From NCBI RefSeq assembly GCF_023566055.1, contig NZ_JALIQP010000001.1, positions 1,138,059 to 1,202,058 of the forward strand: a DNA stretch of 64,000 bases. The letters run 5' to 3'. Position numbers and translations under genes: made by a program. This document shows, piece after piece, positions 1 to 8,248 of this stretch (positions are counted from its first letter, which is position 1; every line of letters starts with the position of its first letter). The notes under the pieces were generated by a model. It did no database searches. It was not told where the DNA came from and saw nothing but the letters and a program-made list of their open reading frames with translations. The stretch comes from Halosolutus amylolyticus. GTDB lineage: Archaea; Halobacteriota; Halobacteria; Halobacteriales; Natrialbaceae.

Positions 1-106
1 GAGCAACCCGACCGGGGCGTTGCTCCAGTTGATGGAGTACGACGAGGGCTACGCGGCGCATCGCGTGGCCGGGGAACGGCTGTTCGTCGACGGCGATCCG
101 CTCTGA
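1..106 (+). CDS. 3' end of an unidentified protein (truncated by window edge)
   Basis: Only the last 34 codons are present, in the frame that ends with TGA at 104-106. The visible tail includes MEYDEGYAAHRVAGERLF and ends in DGDPL. The composition is acidic, as expected for a haloarchaeal protein. Too little is visible to assign a family and no function is proposed. It is in the same direction as the EthD-type gene that follows 64 bases later, so they may belong to one catabolic cluster. Confidence 0.5.
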   Translation, partial: SNPTGALLQLMEYDEGYAAHRVAGERLFVDGDPL

Positions 107-170
107 TCGCTCGACGAGCGTGGGTCCGGACCTCATGATTTATTGTCGAGTGCGCAAAACGTTCCACGTG

Positions 171-893
171 ATGTACAAGCACGTAGCCCTACTGGTTCGT
201 CAGGAGGGGATGTCTCACGAGGAGTTCGTCGACTACTGGCAGACGAATCACACGCCGATCGCGCGGGATATCGAGGGCGTCGTCCGGTACCAGCAGGTGC
301 TCCCGACGGAGCCGGACCACGCCGAGTTCGACGGGCTGGCGGAACTGTACTTCGAGGACCTCGAGGACCTGCACGACGCGCTCGGGTGTCCGGGATCCCG
401 AGATTACGACCCGACGAAGGAGGTCGCGGCGAAAGCCCGGGAGGACGTCGACAACTTCCTCGCGGTCGAGGAACGGCCGCGGTTCATCGGCGAGGAAATC
501 GTCCAGAAGGACGAGGTCGACGGCGATACCGAGGGGCTGTACAAACACTCGGCGTTTCTCGTCCGTCAGGAGGGGATGAGCCACGCGGAGTTCGTCGACT
601 ACTGGCAGACCAACCACACCCCGATCGCCCGGGAGATCGAGGGGGTCGTGAAGTACAACACGGTCGTCCCGACCGATCCCGAGAACGCGGAGTTCGACGG
701 CGTCGCCGAACTCTACTTCGAGGATCTCGAGAAACTCTACGACGCGCTCGGGAGCGAGGGATCCCGAGACTACGATCCCGACCGCGGCAAGGCAAAGGAG
801 GCCCGCGAGGACGTGGACAACTTCCTCGCGATCGACGACCGGCCCCGGTTCATCGGCCGGGAACGACTCGTCAAGAACGACCGCGAGCGCTGA
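171..893 (+). CDS. EthD-type dimeric alpha/beta-barrel protein with two tandem domains
   Basis: This 240-residue protein is two consecutive copies of an EthD-like ferredoxin-fold domain, about 1-110 and 125-235. Each copy starts with YKH..LVRQEGMSH, followed by EFVDYWQTNHTPIA, and each ends in a DNFLA...RPRFIG motif. EthD proteins are usually about 100 residues and dimerise, so a fused dimer is unusual, and the two halves are nearly identical. EthD domains are linked to ring or ether degradation and often lack a proven catalytic role. The start is ATG 171, because homology begins at MYKH and a TATA-like stretch lies near 138-145 (leaderless spacing). It ends 5 bases before the HD-domain gene, so the two are probably co-transcribed. 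Function within the pathway is inferred only. Confidence 0.8.
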   Translation: MYKHVALLVRQEGMSHEEFVDYWQTNHTPIARDIEGVVRYQQVLPTEPDHAEFDGLAELYFEDLEDLHDALGCPGSRDYDPTKEVAAKAREDVDNFLAVEERPRFIGEEIVQKDEVDGDTEGLYKHSAFLVRQEGMSHAEFVDYWQTNHTPIAREIEGVVKYNTVVPTDPENAEFDGVAELYFEDLEKLYDALGSEGSRDYDPDRGKAKEAREDVDNFLAIDDRPRFIGRERLVKNDRER

Positions 894-898
894 TCGCC

Positions 899-1498
899 AT
901 GTCGGATTCCGATCCCGACTTCGATCGCCAGGTTCGCGACGCCTTCCCCGAACTCGAGCGCATCGAGAGCGAGGACCTGCGCAAGCGCGTCGTCGAGGCG
1001 TGGGTGCTCGGCCTGGAGCGTGGTGGGTGGCGAGACGTTGCGGACGTGCCCTACGCCTGGAACATCCAGGAGGTCACGAACGTCGACCACGTTCGCGGCG
1101 TCACCCGCATCGCGCTCGAGGCGGCCGAGGAACAGCGATCGTTCCACGGCGCGGATCCGGACGTCGACACGATCGTCGCCGCGTGTCTCCTGCACGACGT
1201 CGGCAAGTGCTACGAGTATCCCGATCACGTCGACGACGACCTGCTCGACGACCCCGACCCGCGGTACGTCAGCGAGGAGATCCCCCACTCCATCTCCGGC
1301 TACGCGCTCGCCCACGAGGTCGGCTGTCCGCTCGCCGTCCAGCGGGCGATTCCGCACTTCCTCGGCGAAGTGCCGACGCGGACGCTCGAGGCCGAACTCG
1401 TCAAGAGCGCCAACTCGGCGTCCTCGAACGCGATCACGCAGGCGACGATGGGAATCACGTTACAGGAGTGGGTCGAGGAGTACTCCCAGACCTCGTGA
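899..1498 (+). CDS. HD-domain phosphohydrolase-like protein
   Basis: This 199-residue soluble protein carries the HD-superfamily metal signature: H64 in NVDHVRG, then H99-D100 in CLLHDVGK, with further histidines in a PHSISGYALAHE segment. HD proteins hydrolyse phosphate esters using divalent metals; the substrate here is unknown. The C-terminal half has the compact helical look of the small bacterial/archaeal HD family rather than a ppGpp hydrolase. ATG 899 is only 5 bases downstream of the EthD gene stop, indicating one transcript. A longer open frame runs upstream through the EthD gene but is a shadow of it. The association with EthD and catabolic genes suggests a role in handling a small organic metabolite (inference). 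Confidence 0.8.
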   Translation: MSDSDPDFDRQVRDAFPELERIESEDLRKRVVEAWVLGLERGGWRDVADVPYAWNIQEVTNVDHVRGVTRIALEAAEEQRSFHGADPDVDTIVAACLLHDVGKCYEYPDHVDDDLLDDPDPRYVSEEIPHSISGYALAHEVGCPLAVQRAIPHFLGEVPTRTLEAELVKSANSASSNAITQATMGITLQEWVEEYSQTS

Positions 1499-1652
1499 CG
1501 GAGGTGTGAGCCGTGACGCCCACGACTGTGCGAGGCGAGAACGGGTCGCGGCGATCGACTGCGTGCGACGCGAGTCGCCATACGCCGACAACCGATCTGA
1601 ATCGTCTCTTCCTCTCGAAAAACGGTCCGACGCCGAGCGATGCCGGGGCGGC

Positions 1653-3278
1653 TCACTCCTCGGCTTCGGTGCCACCGTCCGCGATCGCTTCGGTCGGTCG
1701 GTCAGCACTCCCGGTGATCCGGCCGAGGTCCAGTACCATCTTGATGTCGTCGTCGAGCTCGGCGTACTCGCTCGTACTCGTTACGAGGGAGACGCCGACG
1801 AAGACCGCCACGGCGACGATCGTGGCGAGTTGGCCACCGAGGAAGCCGTAGGGGAGGGACAGCCCCATGTACTCGACGCCGTAGGCCAGCAGGACGGTGA
1901 GGATCAGTCCGGAGCCCCCGCCGGCGAGCGCCCCTTCGGCCGTGGCTCCGCGCCAGTTGTACGCGAGTGCGATACAGGGGAAGATGACGGCGGCGAAGAT
2001 GGCCCAGCCCGCGGCACCGAGGACGAAGATCAGTCCCGGGAACGTACCCGCGATGACGCCGGCGGCGACGAGCAAGACGCCGGTCGTGATCCGTCCCCAT
2101 CGAACTTCCTCTGCCTGCGTGAGGTCCGTCTCCCGGTACTCGATGAAGTAGTCGTGGACGACGGCCGACGCGCCCATGTTGAGAAATGCGTTACTCGTGG
2201 ACATGATCGCGGCCACGACTGCAGTGAGTACGAAGGCGACGACGACGTCGGGTGCCCACTCGACCAGTGCGAGCGGTAACGTCGCGTCCGGGTTGCCAGG
2301 GTCGGCTACCGTGCCCTCGATGACGGCTGCCTGCAGGAACGGTGCGGCGATCCAGTAGAGGGTCGTCGCCAGGTACGCGGCTCCCGTGATGAGTGCGCCC
2401 CACTTCAGGACCGAGACGTCACGGACCATGTAGAACTTCGTGATCGCGTGGGGCTGGCCGGCGACGGTCGCCTGGATCACGATCACCGAGATGACGAGTC
2501 CGATCGCCATCAGACCGTCGCCACCCAGCAGCGTGAATTCGAAGTACTGCGGGTTACCGTTCTGGATCGCGCTGGTCATTCCACTCCAACCGAGCGTCGA
2601 GTTCGTGATCACGTAGTAGGCGGTCAGGACTCCGCCGACGACCATGATCGCCCCCTGGATCGCGTCGGACCAGATCGCCGCGAGCATGCCGCCGATGACC
2701 GTGTAAAACCCGACGACGAGCAGCCCGACCACCAGCGCTTCGAAGAAACTGATCGGGAGGATGAGCGACCCGACGATGCCGAGTGCGGCGTACTGTGCCG
2801 CCAGGTAGCCCATACAGCCGAGCAGGACCGACGTCGCGCCCAGCAACCGGACTCGCTCGTCCTGGAATCGATAGTACATCGCGTCCGGCGCCGTGATCGC
2901 GTTGCGAACGTCGCCGAGAACGCGCATCTTGCGTCCGAGCAACCAGTAGGACGCCGTAAACCCGAAAATGATCAGGCCACCGATGAGGACGAAGTACTCG
3001 ACCCCGACGAGATAGCCGGTGCCGGTGACGCCGATCATTCCCCACCCGCTCTGGATGGACGCGAACACCGCCAGGGCGACGACGAGGATGCCGGACCGCC
3101 GACCGGCGACGAAGTACTCCTCCTCGCTCGTCTGGTAGCGTCCGGCCAGAATTCCGATCCCGATCATCAACGCTGCGAACAGCGCGAAGAACACGACGGC
3201 CGTACTCGAGTAGTATTCGACGCCGAGGTCACCACCCCACGTCTGCAGCGGCAGGGTGACTGTCCCGATCGACGCCAT
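1653..3278 (-). CDS. Sodium:solute symporter (SSS family)
   Basis: This 541-residue integral membrane protein has about 13 hydrophobic helices and the SSS-family layout. It has an N-terminal YEEYFVAGR-like segment (SEEEYFVAGRRSG near 50-62) and a long GATSVLLGCMGYLAAQYAA core. The family uses a sodium gradient to import sugars, amino acids, carboxylates or quaternary amines; the substrate cannot be told from sequence. The start is ATG 3278, which overlaps by one base the stop of the small upstream membrane gene (3278..3445). The longer open frame upstream has no homology. The next gene beyond the promoter region, in the opposite direction, is an Old Yellow Enzyme/FAD oxidoreductase, so the imported compound may be its substrate (inference). 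Confidence 0.9.
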   Translation of the reverse strand: MASIGTVTLPLQTWGGDLGVEYYSSTAVVFFALFAALMIGIGILAGRYQTSEEEYFVAGRRSGILVVALAVFASIQSGWGMIGVTGTGYLVGVEYFVLIGGLIIFGFTASYWLLGRKMRVLGDVRNAITAPDAMYYRFQDERVRLLGATSVLLGCMGYLAAQYAALGIVGSLILPISFFEALVVGLLVVGFYTVIGGMLAAIWSDAIQGAIMVVGGVLTAYYVITNSTLGWSGMTSAIQNGNPQYFEFTLLGGDGLMAIGLVISVIVIQATVAGQPHAITKFYMVRDVSVLKWGALITGAAYLATTLYWIAAPFLQAAVIEGTVADPGNPDATLPLALVEWAPDVVVAFVLTAVVAAIMSTSNAFLNMGASAVVHDYFIEYRETDLTQAEEVRWGRITTGVLLVAAGVIAGTFPGLIFVLGAAGWAIFAAVIFPCIALAYNWRGATAEGALAGGGSGLILTVLLAYGVEYMGLSLPYGFLGGQLATIVAVAVFVGVSLVTSTSEYAELDDDIKMVLDLGRITGSADRPTEAIADGGTEAEE

Positions 3279-3445
3279 CAGTCGGTCACCTCCCGAACGT
3301 CCCGTTCGTCGACCGGTTCCGTCTCCCGCACGTCCATGGTTCCTTCCATCCGGGTTCCCAGATAGATCGAGGCGACGAGGAAGAGCACGACGAGCGTCAG
3401 GAAGACTTCGACGACCGGCGTCGGAAATCCGAGCAGGTAGCTCAT
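3278..3445 (-). CDS. Small single-helix accessory protein of the sodium symporter
   Basis: This 55-residue protein has one strongly hydrophobic helix (about residues 10-32, VEVFLTLVVLFLVASIYLG) followed by a charged cytosolic tail ending in DVREVTD. A textbook Shine-Dalgarno, GGAGGTG, lies 6 bases before ATG 3445, which fixes the start. Its TGA shares a base with the ATG of the symporter, so the two are translationally coupled. Tiny partner subunits are known for several SSS transporters, where they aid assembly or activity. That role is inferred from position and size. Confidence 0.75.
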   Translation of the reverse strand: MSYLLGFPTPVVEVFLTLVVLFLVASIYLGTRMEGTMDVRETEPVDERDVREVTD

Positions 3446-3768
3446 TCGTGCACCTCCGTGCCGGACCCGGTCCACGCGCGATCGACTGTTCGCGCTGGCT
3501 CGTTCGACTGCCGATCGACTGTGCACTGGTGCCGCTCTCCGTGTGGCATATACACACAATAGCAATTGTATTGATAATAAATATATCCCATAATTCACCG
3601 GGTCTGACCGATGAATCTGCCTCGAACGGAGACGTCCGCCAGTTCACCTCGACGAAACCGGGGCGGAACGGTTGACGCGTCGTCGACGGCCGTCGAAGGG
3701 ACGGTTGCCGGTCGCGGCGGCTCGCGTAATTCCCCTGTCATAAGCTAACTGTTAAGTAACGATGTGCG
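3446..3768. other. Divergent promoter region between symporter operon and oxidoreductase
   Basis: No convincing gene is visible in these 323 bases. The middle (about 3545-3600) is strikingly AT-rich for this genome, with runs such as ATTGATAATAAATATATCCC, and probably holds the symporter promoter reading leftwards. The right end (3735-3765) has TATA-like TCATAAGC and GTTAAG for the rightward oxidoreductase gene. Confidence 0.5.
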
Positions 3769-5772
3769 ATGGTGTATCGTATGACTGGCTCCTATAGCCG
3801 GCTCTTCGAGCCGATCGATCTCGGTCCGGTGACCGTCCCGAACCGACTCTTCCAGCCGCCACACGGCAACGCGTACGGACTGGGTGAGCGACAGACCGAC
3901 TTTCGCGCGGAGAAAGCGAAGGGCGGATTCGGACTGATCGTCCAGGAGTACAGCCAGATCCACGACTCGACCGACGTTACCCCGGTCGATTCCGGATACC
4001 TGCACGACGACGAGACGATCGAGCCTCAGCGACGGATGGTCGACGCGGTCCACGACCATGGGAGTAAACTCTTCGTCGAGCTATGGCACGGTGGGGCGAC
4101 GGCCGGCAATTACGGGACCCGTCAGCCGCCGCTGTCCTCGTCCCAGAACCCGACCGGTCGGAACTACACGCCGAAGGAGATGGAGTACGAAGACATCCAG
4201 ACCGTCCTCGACGCGTTCGGAGACGCCGCGGATCGTGCGTGCCGAGCGGGGTACGACGGGATCGAACTCCACGCGGCACACGGCTACCTGATTTCGCAGT
4301 TCCTCTCACCGTTTTCCAACGATCGGGACGACGAGTACGGCGGGTCGCTCGAGAACCGGATGCGGTTCTTCGAGGAGGCGATCGACCGGGTCCGGGCTGC
4401 CGTGAGCGACGCGATGACCGTCGGGGCGCGGTATACGATCGACGAACGCGTCGAGGGTGGACTCACCGCCGACGGTGACGGGATCGAAATCATGCGGCGC
4501 ATCGGCGACGACCTCGACTTCTGGGACGTCGACGTCGGCATCAAACAGTCGATCGACGAGATGATCGCCCCGAGTCGCCGCCGCTCGAAGAATTACCAGC
4601 TGGAGTACGTGAAGGACGCGACGCGAGAACTCGACGTTCCCGTCGGCGGAACCGGCCGGATCACCGATCCCGACGACGCGGTCACGCTCCTCGAGGAGGG
4701 CTACGTGGACCTGATCGGAATGGCCCGACAGTCGATTTCCGACCCGCACTGGCCGCGAAAGGTACGGGAGGGGAATCCCGAGCGGATCAGGGAGTGTATC
4801 GGCTGTAACGTCTGTGTGTCCCAGTCACGGCAGGGGATTCCGTTGACGTGTACGCAGAACCCCACCGTCGGATACGAAGGGGCGTGGCCACCGGAGTCGT
4901 ACGAAACCGCCGCCGATCCGAAAGGGGTCCTCGTCGTCGGTGGCGGACCGGCAGGCATGGAGTTCGCACGTGTGATGGGCGAACGGGGGCACCTGGTCCA
5001 TCTCAAGGAGAAAGCCGACCGACTTGGCGGCCGGATACGGTTCGAAGCGGGATTGCCGGACCTGGGCGAGTGGAACCGCGTTCGAGACTGGCGCGTCAGC
5101 GAACTGGAGCGACTCGACACCGTCGAGATCCACACCGGGCCCAGGGCAGAGATGACCTACGAGGACGTGAAAACCTACGGAGCCGAAATCGTCGCGATCG
5201 CGACCGGGGCAACGTGGGCCGAAACCGGGGTGACGTCCGGCACCCACCAGCCGGTCCCGGGCTGGGACCAGGACCACGTTCTCACACCCGAAGCGGCCGT
5301 CGGTGCGGATCTGTCGGGACAGGATATCGTGATCTTCGACGAGGAGGGATACAACGTCAGCGCGGGTGTGGCCCAGTCGCTCGCCGCCGACAACCGCGTG
5401 ACGTTCGTGACGCCGAAATCGAACGCCTTCCAGGAGACGCTTCACACGTTCGAGCAGCGAACGATCTTTTCGACGCTGTACGACCTGGGTGTCGAATTCG
5501 TCGACCACCACTCGCTCGACGCGGTACGGGAGACGGAGGTCGTCGCGTCGAACGTTCATTCCGGCGAACGGAGCCGCTACGACGCGGACTACGTCGTCTT
5601 CACGACGATGCGCGAATCGAACGACGACCTGTATCGATCGCTCACGGCCGATGCCGACTCGCTCCGCGAATCGACGGAAATCGACGCAATTCACGGGATC
5701 GGGGACTGCATCTCTCCGCGACGCATCGCCGACGCCGTCTACTCCGGCCACGAACTCGCTCGTCGACTCTGA
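3769..5772 (+). CDS. Old Yellow Enzyme-type FMN/FeS/FAD oxidoreductase (2,4-dienoyl-CoA reductase / amine dehydrogenase family)
   Basis: This 667-residue enzyme has three modules. The FMN-binding TIM barrel (about 10-330) starts with SRLFEPIDLG and includes HAAHGYLISQFLSP and YGGSLENR. A 4Fe-4S motif follows with C343, C346, C349 and C361. An FAD/NAD(P) module begins at VLVVGGGPAGMEFARV (near 386). The family includes 2,4-dienoyl-CoA reductase, trimethylamine and dimethylamine dehydrogenases and demethylases of methylated amines; sequence alone does not choose among them. ATG 3769 fits leaderless spacing from a TATA-like box near 3743; ATG 3781 is the alternative. The divergent sodium symporter and downstream IclR regulator suggest uptake and oxidation of one small compound (inference). 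Confidence 0.85.
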   Translation: MVYRMTGSYSRLFEPIDLGPVTVPNRLFQPPHGNAYGLGERQTDFRAEKAKGGFGLIVQEYSQIHDSTDVTPVDSGYLHDDETIEPQRRMVDAVHDHGSKLFVELWHGGATAGNYGTRQPPLSSSQNPTGRNYTPKEMEYEDIQTVLDAFGDAADRACRAGYDGIELHAAHGYLISQFLSPFSNDRDDEYGGSLENRMRFFEEAIDRVRAAVSDAMTVGARYTIDERVEGGLTADGDGIEIMRRIGDDLDFWDVDVGIKQSIDEMIAPSRRRSKNYQLEYVKDATRELDVPVGGTGRITDPDDAVTLLEEGYVDLIGMARQSISDPHWPRKVREGNPERIRECIGCNVCVSQSRQGIPLTCTQNPTVGYEGAWPPESYETAADPKGVLVVGGGPAGMEFARVMGERGHLVHLKEKADRLGGRIRFEAGLPDLGEWNRVRDWRVSELERLDTVEIHTGPRAEMTYEDVKTYGAEIVAIATGATWAETGVTSGTHQPVPGWDQDHVLTPEAAVGADLSGQDIVIFDEEGYNVSAGVAQSLAADNRVTFVTPKSNAFQETLHTFEQRTIFSTLYDLGVEFVDHHSLDAVRETEVVASNVHSGERSRYDADYVVFTTMRESNDDLYRSLTADADSLRESTEIDAIHGIGDCISPRRIADAVYSGHELARRL

Positions 5773-5937
5773 CGGACGCCGTTCCTGTTCCCGATCGGTC
5801 CGTTTCGGCGCTACCGGCGCGGCTCGCGGGTCGAACTCCCAGTAGTACGATCGCGGTCGATCGTCGTGGAGGTCGCAGTTCCGACCCGTCGACCGGCGTT
5901 CGCGCGGACGGGTGGCGGACGGGGGTCCGTTCCAGTG

Positions 5938-5976
5938 TTTCGAACGAAATCACCATCTGTTCGAATAGCGGGAACA
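5938..5976 (+). promoter_or_regulatory. Candidate IclR operators upstream of the first IclR gene
   Basis: Two inverted repeats lie just before the IclR promoter. TTTCG-AA-CGAAA is at 5938-5949. At 5958-5976 is TGTTCGAA-TAG-CGGGAACA, a partly matched 19-bp repeat that abuts a TATA-like ACATTTTTGAC (about 5978-5988). The second has the same length and centre as the repeat at 6817-6835 beyond the gene. The arrangement suggests autoregulation. Confidence 0.5.
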
Positions 5977-6009
5977 ACATTTTTGACAGTGCGGTGTGAC
6001 CATCGATCC

Positions 6010-6777
6010 ATGGCACGGGACTCGGCACACAGGCCGGTCGAAACCGTCGACACGGCCTTCGACGTCATCGAGTTGCTCAAACGAACCGACGGCGCCGGGA
6101 TTACTGCGATCGCCGACGAACTGGGGCTGGCGAAGAGCACCGTCCACCGACACGTGAAGACGCTCGAATCCCGCGGGTTGCTCGTCCAGGAGGGCGACAC
6201 CTACCGGATCAGCACCTGGTTCCTCGACTACGGCGTTCACGTCCGCAACGAGCACACGCTGTTCCCGGTCGTCAAGCCGAAAGTGGACGAGTTGGCCGCA
6301 GAAACGGACGAAAAGGTCTGGGCCGTGATCGAGGAACACGGCATGGGTGTCCACATCTACGGGGCGGAGGGTCGTCACTCCGTCAAGACCCACGCCCGGA
6401 TCGGCCAGCGGACGCCCCTCCACCAGTTCGCCGCGGGCAAGGCCATCCTGGCACACCTCCCCGCGGACCGGATCGACGACGTCCTCGACCAGTACGGCCT
6501 CGCCGCACAGACCGATCGGACGATCACCGATCGGGATGAACTGCGCGAGGAGCTCGCGACGGTGCGCGATCGGGGCTACGCCTTCAACCGGGAGGAGTCG
6601 GTCGTCGGCGTGCACGCGGTCGGCGCGCCGATCAGGGACCAGTCGGGGGTCGCCGTCGGCGCGATCAGCGTCGCCGGGCCGGCCAACCGACTCCGCGGCG
6701 ACCTGTTGACCGACGAACTGCCCGACCTCCTGCTCGGCGCGACCAACGAGGTCGAGATCAACCTCGCCCACTCCTGA
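6010..6777 (+). CDS. IclR-family transcriptional regulator
   Basis: This 255-residue regulator has an N-terminal winged helix (about 10-75), with recognition segment LGLAKSTVHRHVKTLESRGLL. A C-terminal IclR effector-binding domain (about 85-250) includes HQFAAGKAILAHLP and the GxxAVGAP(I/V) stretch. IclR proteins bind small organic effectors and usually regulate adjacent catabolic operons. ATG 6010 is about 27 bases downstream of a TATA-like ATTTTTGA. It lies between the oxidoreductase (same strand) and the convergent amidohydrolase, and TTCGAA-type inverted repeats flank it on both sides. Likely targets are the oxidoreductase/symporter genes and the amidohydrolase (inference). Confidence 0.9.
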   Translation: MARDSAHRPVETVDTAFDVIELLKRTDGAGITAIADELGLAKSTVHRHVKTLESRGLLVQEGDTYRISTWFLDYGVHVRNEHTLFPVVKPKVDELAAETDEKVWAVIEEHGMGVHIYGAEGRHSVKTHARIGQRTPLHQFAAGKAILAHLPADRIDDVLDQYGLAAQTDRTITDRDELREELATVRDRGYAFNREESVVGVHAVGAPIRDQSGVAVGAISVAGPANRLRGDLLTDELPDLLLGATNEVEINLAHS

Positions 6778-6816
6778 TCCGCTCGCCGTCTCCTCTCGAC
6801 CCGTCGAAGCGCCCGG

Positions 6817-6835
6817 CGTTCGAGTAGCTCGAACG
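6817..6835. promoter_or_regulatory. Inverted repeat CGTTCGAG-TAG-CTCGAACG
   Basis: This is a perfect 8-bp inverted repeat around a 3-base centre. It shares length and the TAG centre with the repeat before the IclR gene at 5958-5976 and resembles 7046-7070. It is a candidate IclR binding site, although its place after the IclR stop codon would also allow a terminator role. Confidence 0.45.
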
Positions 6836-7000
6836 AACGTGTGGGCCGTCGGGATCGACGCGTCACGTGTTCGTTCCGATCGCTCCCGGATCCCCTTCCA
6901 TTCAACCGTTCTCGTCCGCGCTGTCGGTACGTCTCGACTCTCAGTTCCGGGTGACAGGAGCGTTCACAGGTGCGCGGAAGGTCGGGGTTCGAGCCAATTG

Positions 7001-7024
7001 TGTTACAGCCGTATGTCTGTAATA
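7001..7024 (-). promoter_or_regulatory. Semi-palindromic motif shared with the rdfA upstream region
   Basis: Read on the minus strand this region contains TTACAGACATACGGCTGTAA followed by CA. At 16884-16905, upstream of the RdfA-like gene, the plus strand has TTACAGACATATGATTGTAA followed by CA, with only three differences. The ends are inverted (TTACAG/CTGTAA). A shared regulator-binding site is plausible; no protein is assigned. Confidence 0.4.
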
Positions 7025-7045
7025 CAGGAGCGTTCGAGCGACCGG

Positions 7046-7070
7046 CGTCGTTCGAATAATTCGAACGACG
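7046..7070. promoter_or_regulatory. Perfect 11-bp inverted repeat CGTCGTTCGAA-TAA-TTCGAACGACG
   Basis: This is the longest perfect inverted repeat in the intergenic region, with 11-bp arms around TAA. It belongs to the same TTCGAA family as 5958-5976 and 6817-6835. It lies 45 bases beyond the amidohydrolase stop and could be an IclR operator or a 3'-end hairpin. Confidence 0.5.
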
Positions 7071-7115
7071 TCCGCGGACCGTCGGCCGGTCGACGACCGG
7101 CCGATCGACGGCCCG

Positions 7116-7985
7116 TTACAGGTCGAGGAATTCCGTGGCGTTCTCCCAGAGGATCTTGCGCTGGGTCTCCTCGTCGAAGTCGAGTTCGGCGAACTGCTCG
7201 AGCCACGGCTCCGGTTCGAGCATCGGGTAGTCGGTGCCGAACATGACCTTGTCCGAGAGGAGCGATTTCGCGTAGTGGAGCACCTGATCGTCGATGTACC
7301 GGGGCATCCAGCCCGAGAGGTCCATGTAGACGTTACCCTTCTGCTGGCAAATCGCGAGTTGCTCTTTCTCCCAGGGGTAGGCCGGATGTGCGATCAGGAT
7401 CTGCAGGTCGGGGTGGTCGGCGGCCACGTCGTCGATCAGCATCGGATTCCCGTACTTGATCTTTAGCCCGCGGCCACCCGGCGAGCAGGCCCCGAGCGTC
7501 GAGTTGCCGCCGTGGAACACGACCGGGACGCCGAGGTCCTCGATCGTCGCCCACAGTTCCTCGTGCTCGGGGTCGGACGGATCGAACCCCTGGGCGATCT
7601 GCTGGAACTTGAACCCGGAGAGGTCGAGGTCCTCGACGCACCGGATCGCTTCCTCGACGCAGTCGTCCTTGAGCGGATCGACCGAGCCGAAGCCCACGAA
7701 GAAGTCGTCGTACTCGTCGCGCACCTCGGCGACGTAGTCGTTCGGCACCGGGGGATTCCCCGTGTTCGTCTCCGCGTCCCACCCGAGCAGGACGGCCCGA
7801 TCGACGCCGGCCTCGCGGTACTCCGCGATCATGTTGTCGTACGTGTCCGTCTCGAGGTCGGCGCCGAACCGATCGGCCGCGTCCTGCATCATCTCGCCCC
7901 CCGCGTCGTGGAGGAACTCGCTGGTCGGCTGGTGTGCGTGCGTATCGATCGCCCGCGGCTCGTCGAGAACGTCAGGCAAACCCAT
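7116..7985 (-). CDS. Amidohydrolase-2 family metal-dependent hydrolase/decarboxylase
   Basis: This 289-residue TIM-barrel protein has the N-terminal metal motif DTHAH (H16, H18), a mid-protein VVFHGG histidine, ILIAHPAYPW and a C-terminal GTDYPM aspartate. This pattern is that of the PF04909 group, which contains ACMSD-type decarboxylases and lactone or ring-fission hydrolases. The exact substrate is unknown. The start ATG 7985 is supported by a strong TATA-like run (about 8008-8020, read on the minus strand) at leaderless distance. It faces the IclR gene and the TTCGAA repeats, so regulation by that IclR protein is likely. Confidence 0.85.
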   Translation of the reverse strand: MGLPDVLDEPRAIDTHAHQPTSEFLHDAGGEMMQDAADRFGADLETDTYDNMIAEYREAGVDRAVLLGWDAETNTGNPPVPNDYVAEVRDEYDDFFVGFGSVDPLKDDCVEEAIRCVEDLDLSGFKFQQIAQGFDPSDPEHEELWATIEDLGVPVVFHGGNSTLGACSPGGRGLKIKYGNPMLIDDVAADHPDLQILIAHPAYPWEKEQLAICQQKGNVYMDLSGWMPRYIDDQVLHYAKSLLSDKVMFGTDYPMLEPEPWLEQFAELDFDEETQRKILWENATEFLDL

Positions 7986-8053
7986 ACCGTACGCGAGGTC
8001 GCGGTGCTATATGTATTTTTTCTCACCAGCGGGATCGGATGCCGCCCGCGGGA

Positions 8054-8248
8054 TCAGTCGGTCGAGTCCGATCGGCGGTCGAGCAGTCGTTCGATCTCCG
8101 CCTCGTCGAGTACGTCGACCAGTGCGGCGTCGTCGCGCCGGTAAGCCTCCCACTGCTCGTCGGTCAACGCGTCTTCGAGGTCCTCGTCGTCGACCGCCGC
8201 CTCCAGCGCATCGTCGAGGTCGTCCGGATCGTAGCCGGGAATCGGCAT
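8054..8248 (-). CDS. Small acidic hypothetical protein (64 aa)
   Basis: The predicted protein is 64 residues long, very rich in Asp and Glu, with no membrane helix. It starts MPIPGYDPDDLDDA and contains LTDEQWEAYRRDD. ATG 8248 has a TATA-like TTATAC (plus-strand reading) about 27 bases away, which fits a leaderless promoter. The acidic codon pattern supports a real haloarchaeal gene. I do not recognise a family; it is a lone gene next to the amidohydrolase. Confidence 0.6.
   Translation of the reverse strand: MPIPGYDPDDLDDALEAAVDDEDLEDALTDEQWEAYRRDDAALVDVLDEAEIERLLDRRSDSTD

Larger units (their letters stand above)
6778..7115. other. Convergent intergenic region with three inverted repeats
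   Basis: No gene is visible in these 338 bases between the converging IclR and amidohydrolase genes. It contains two TTCGA-centred inverted repeats (6817-6835 and 7046-7070) and a semi-palindrome at 7001-7024. These are listed separately. Confidence 0.5.
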
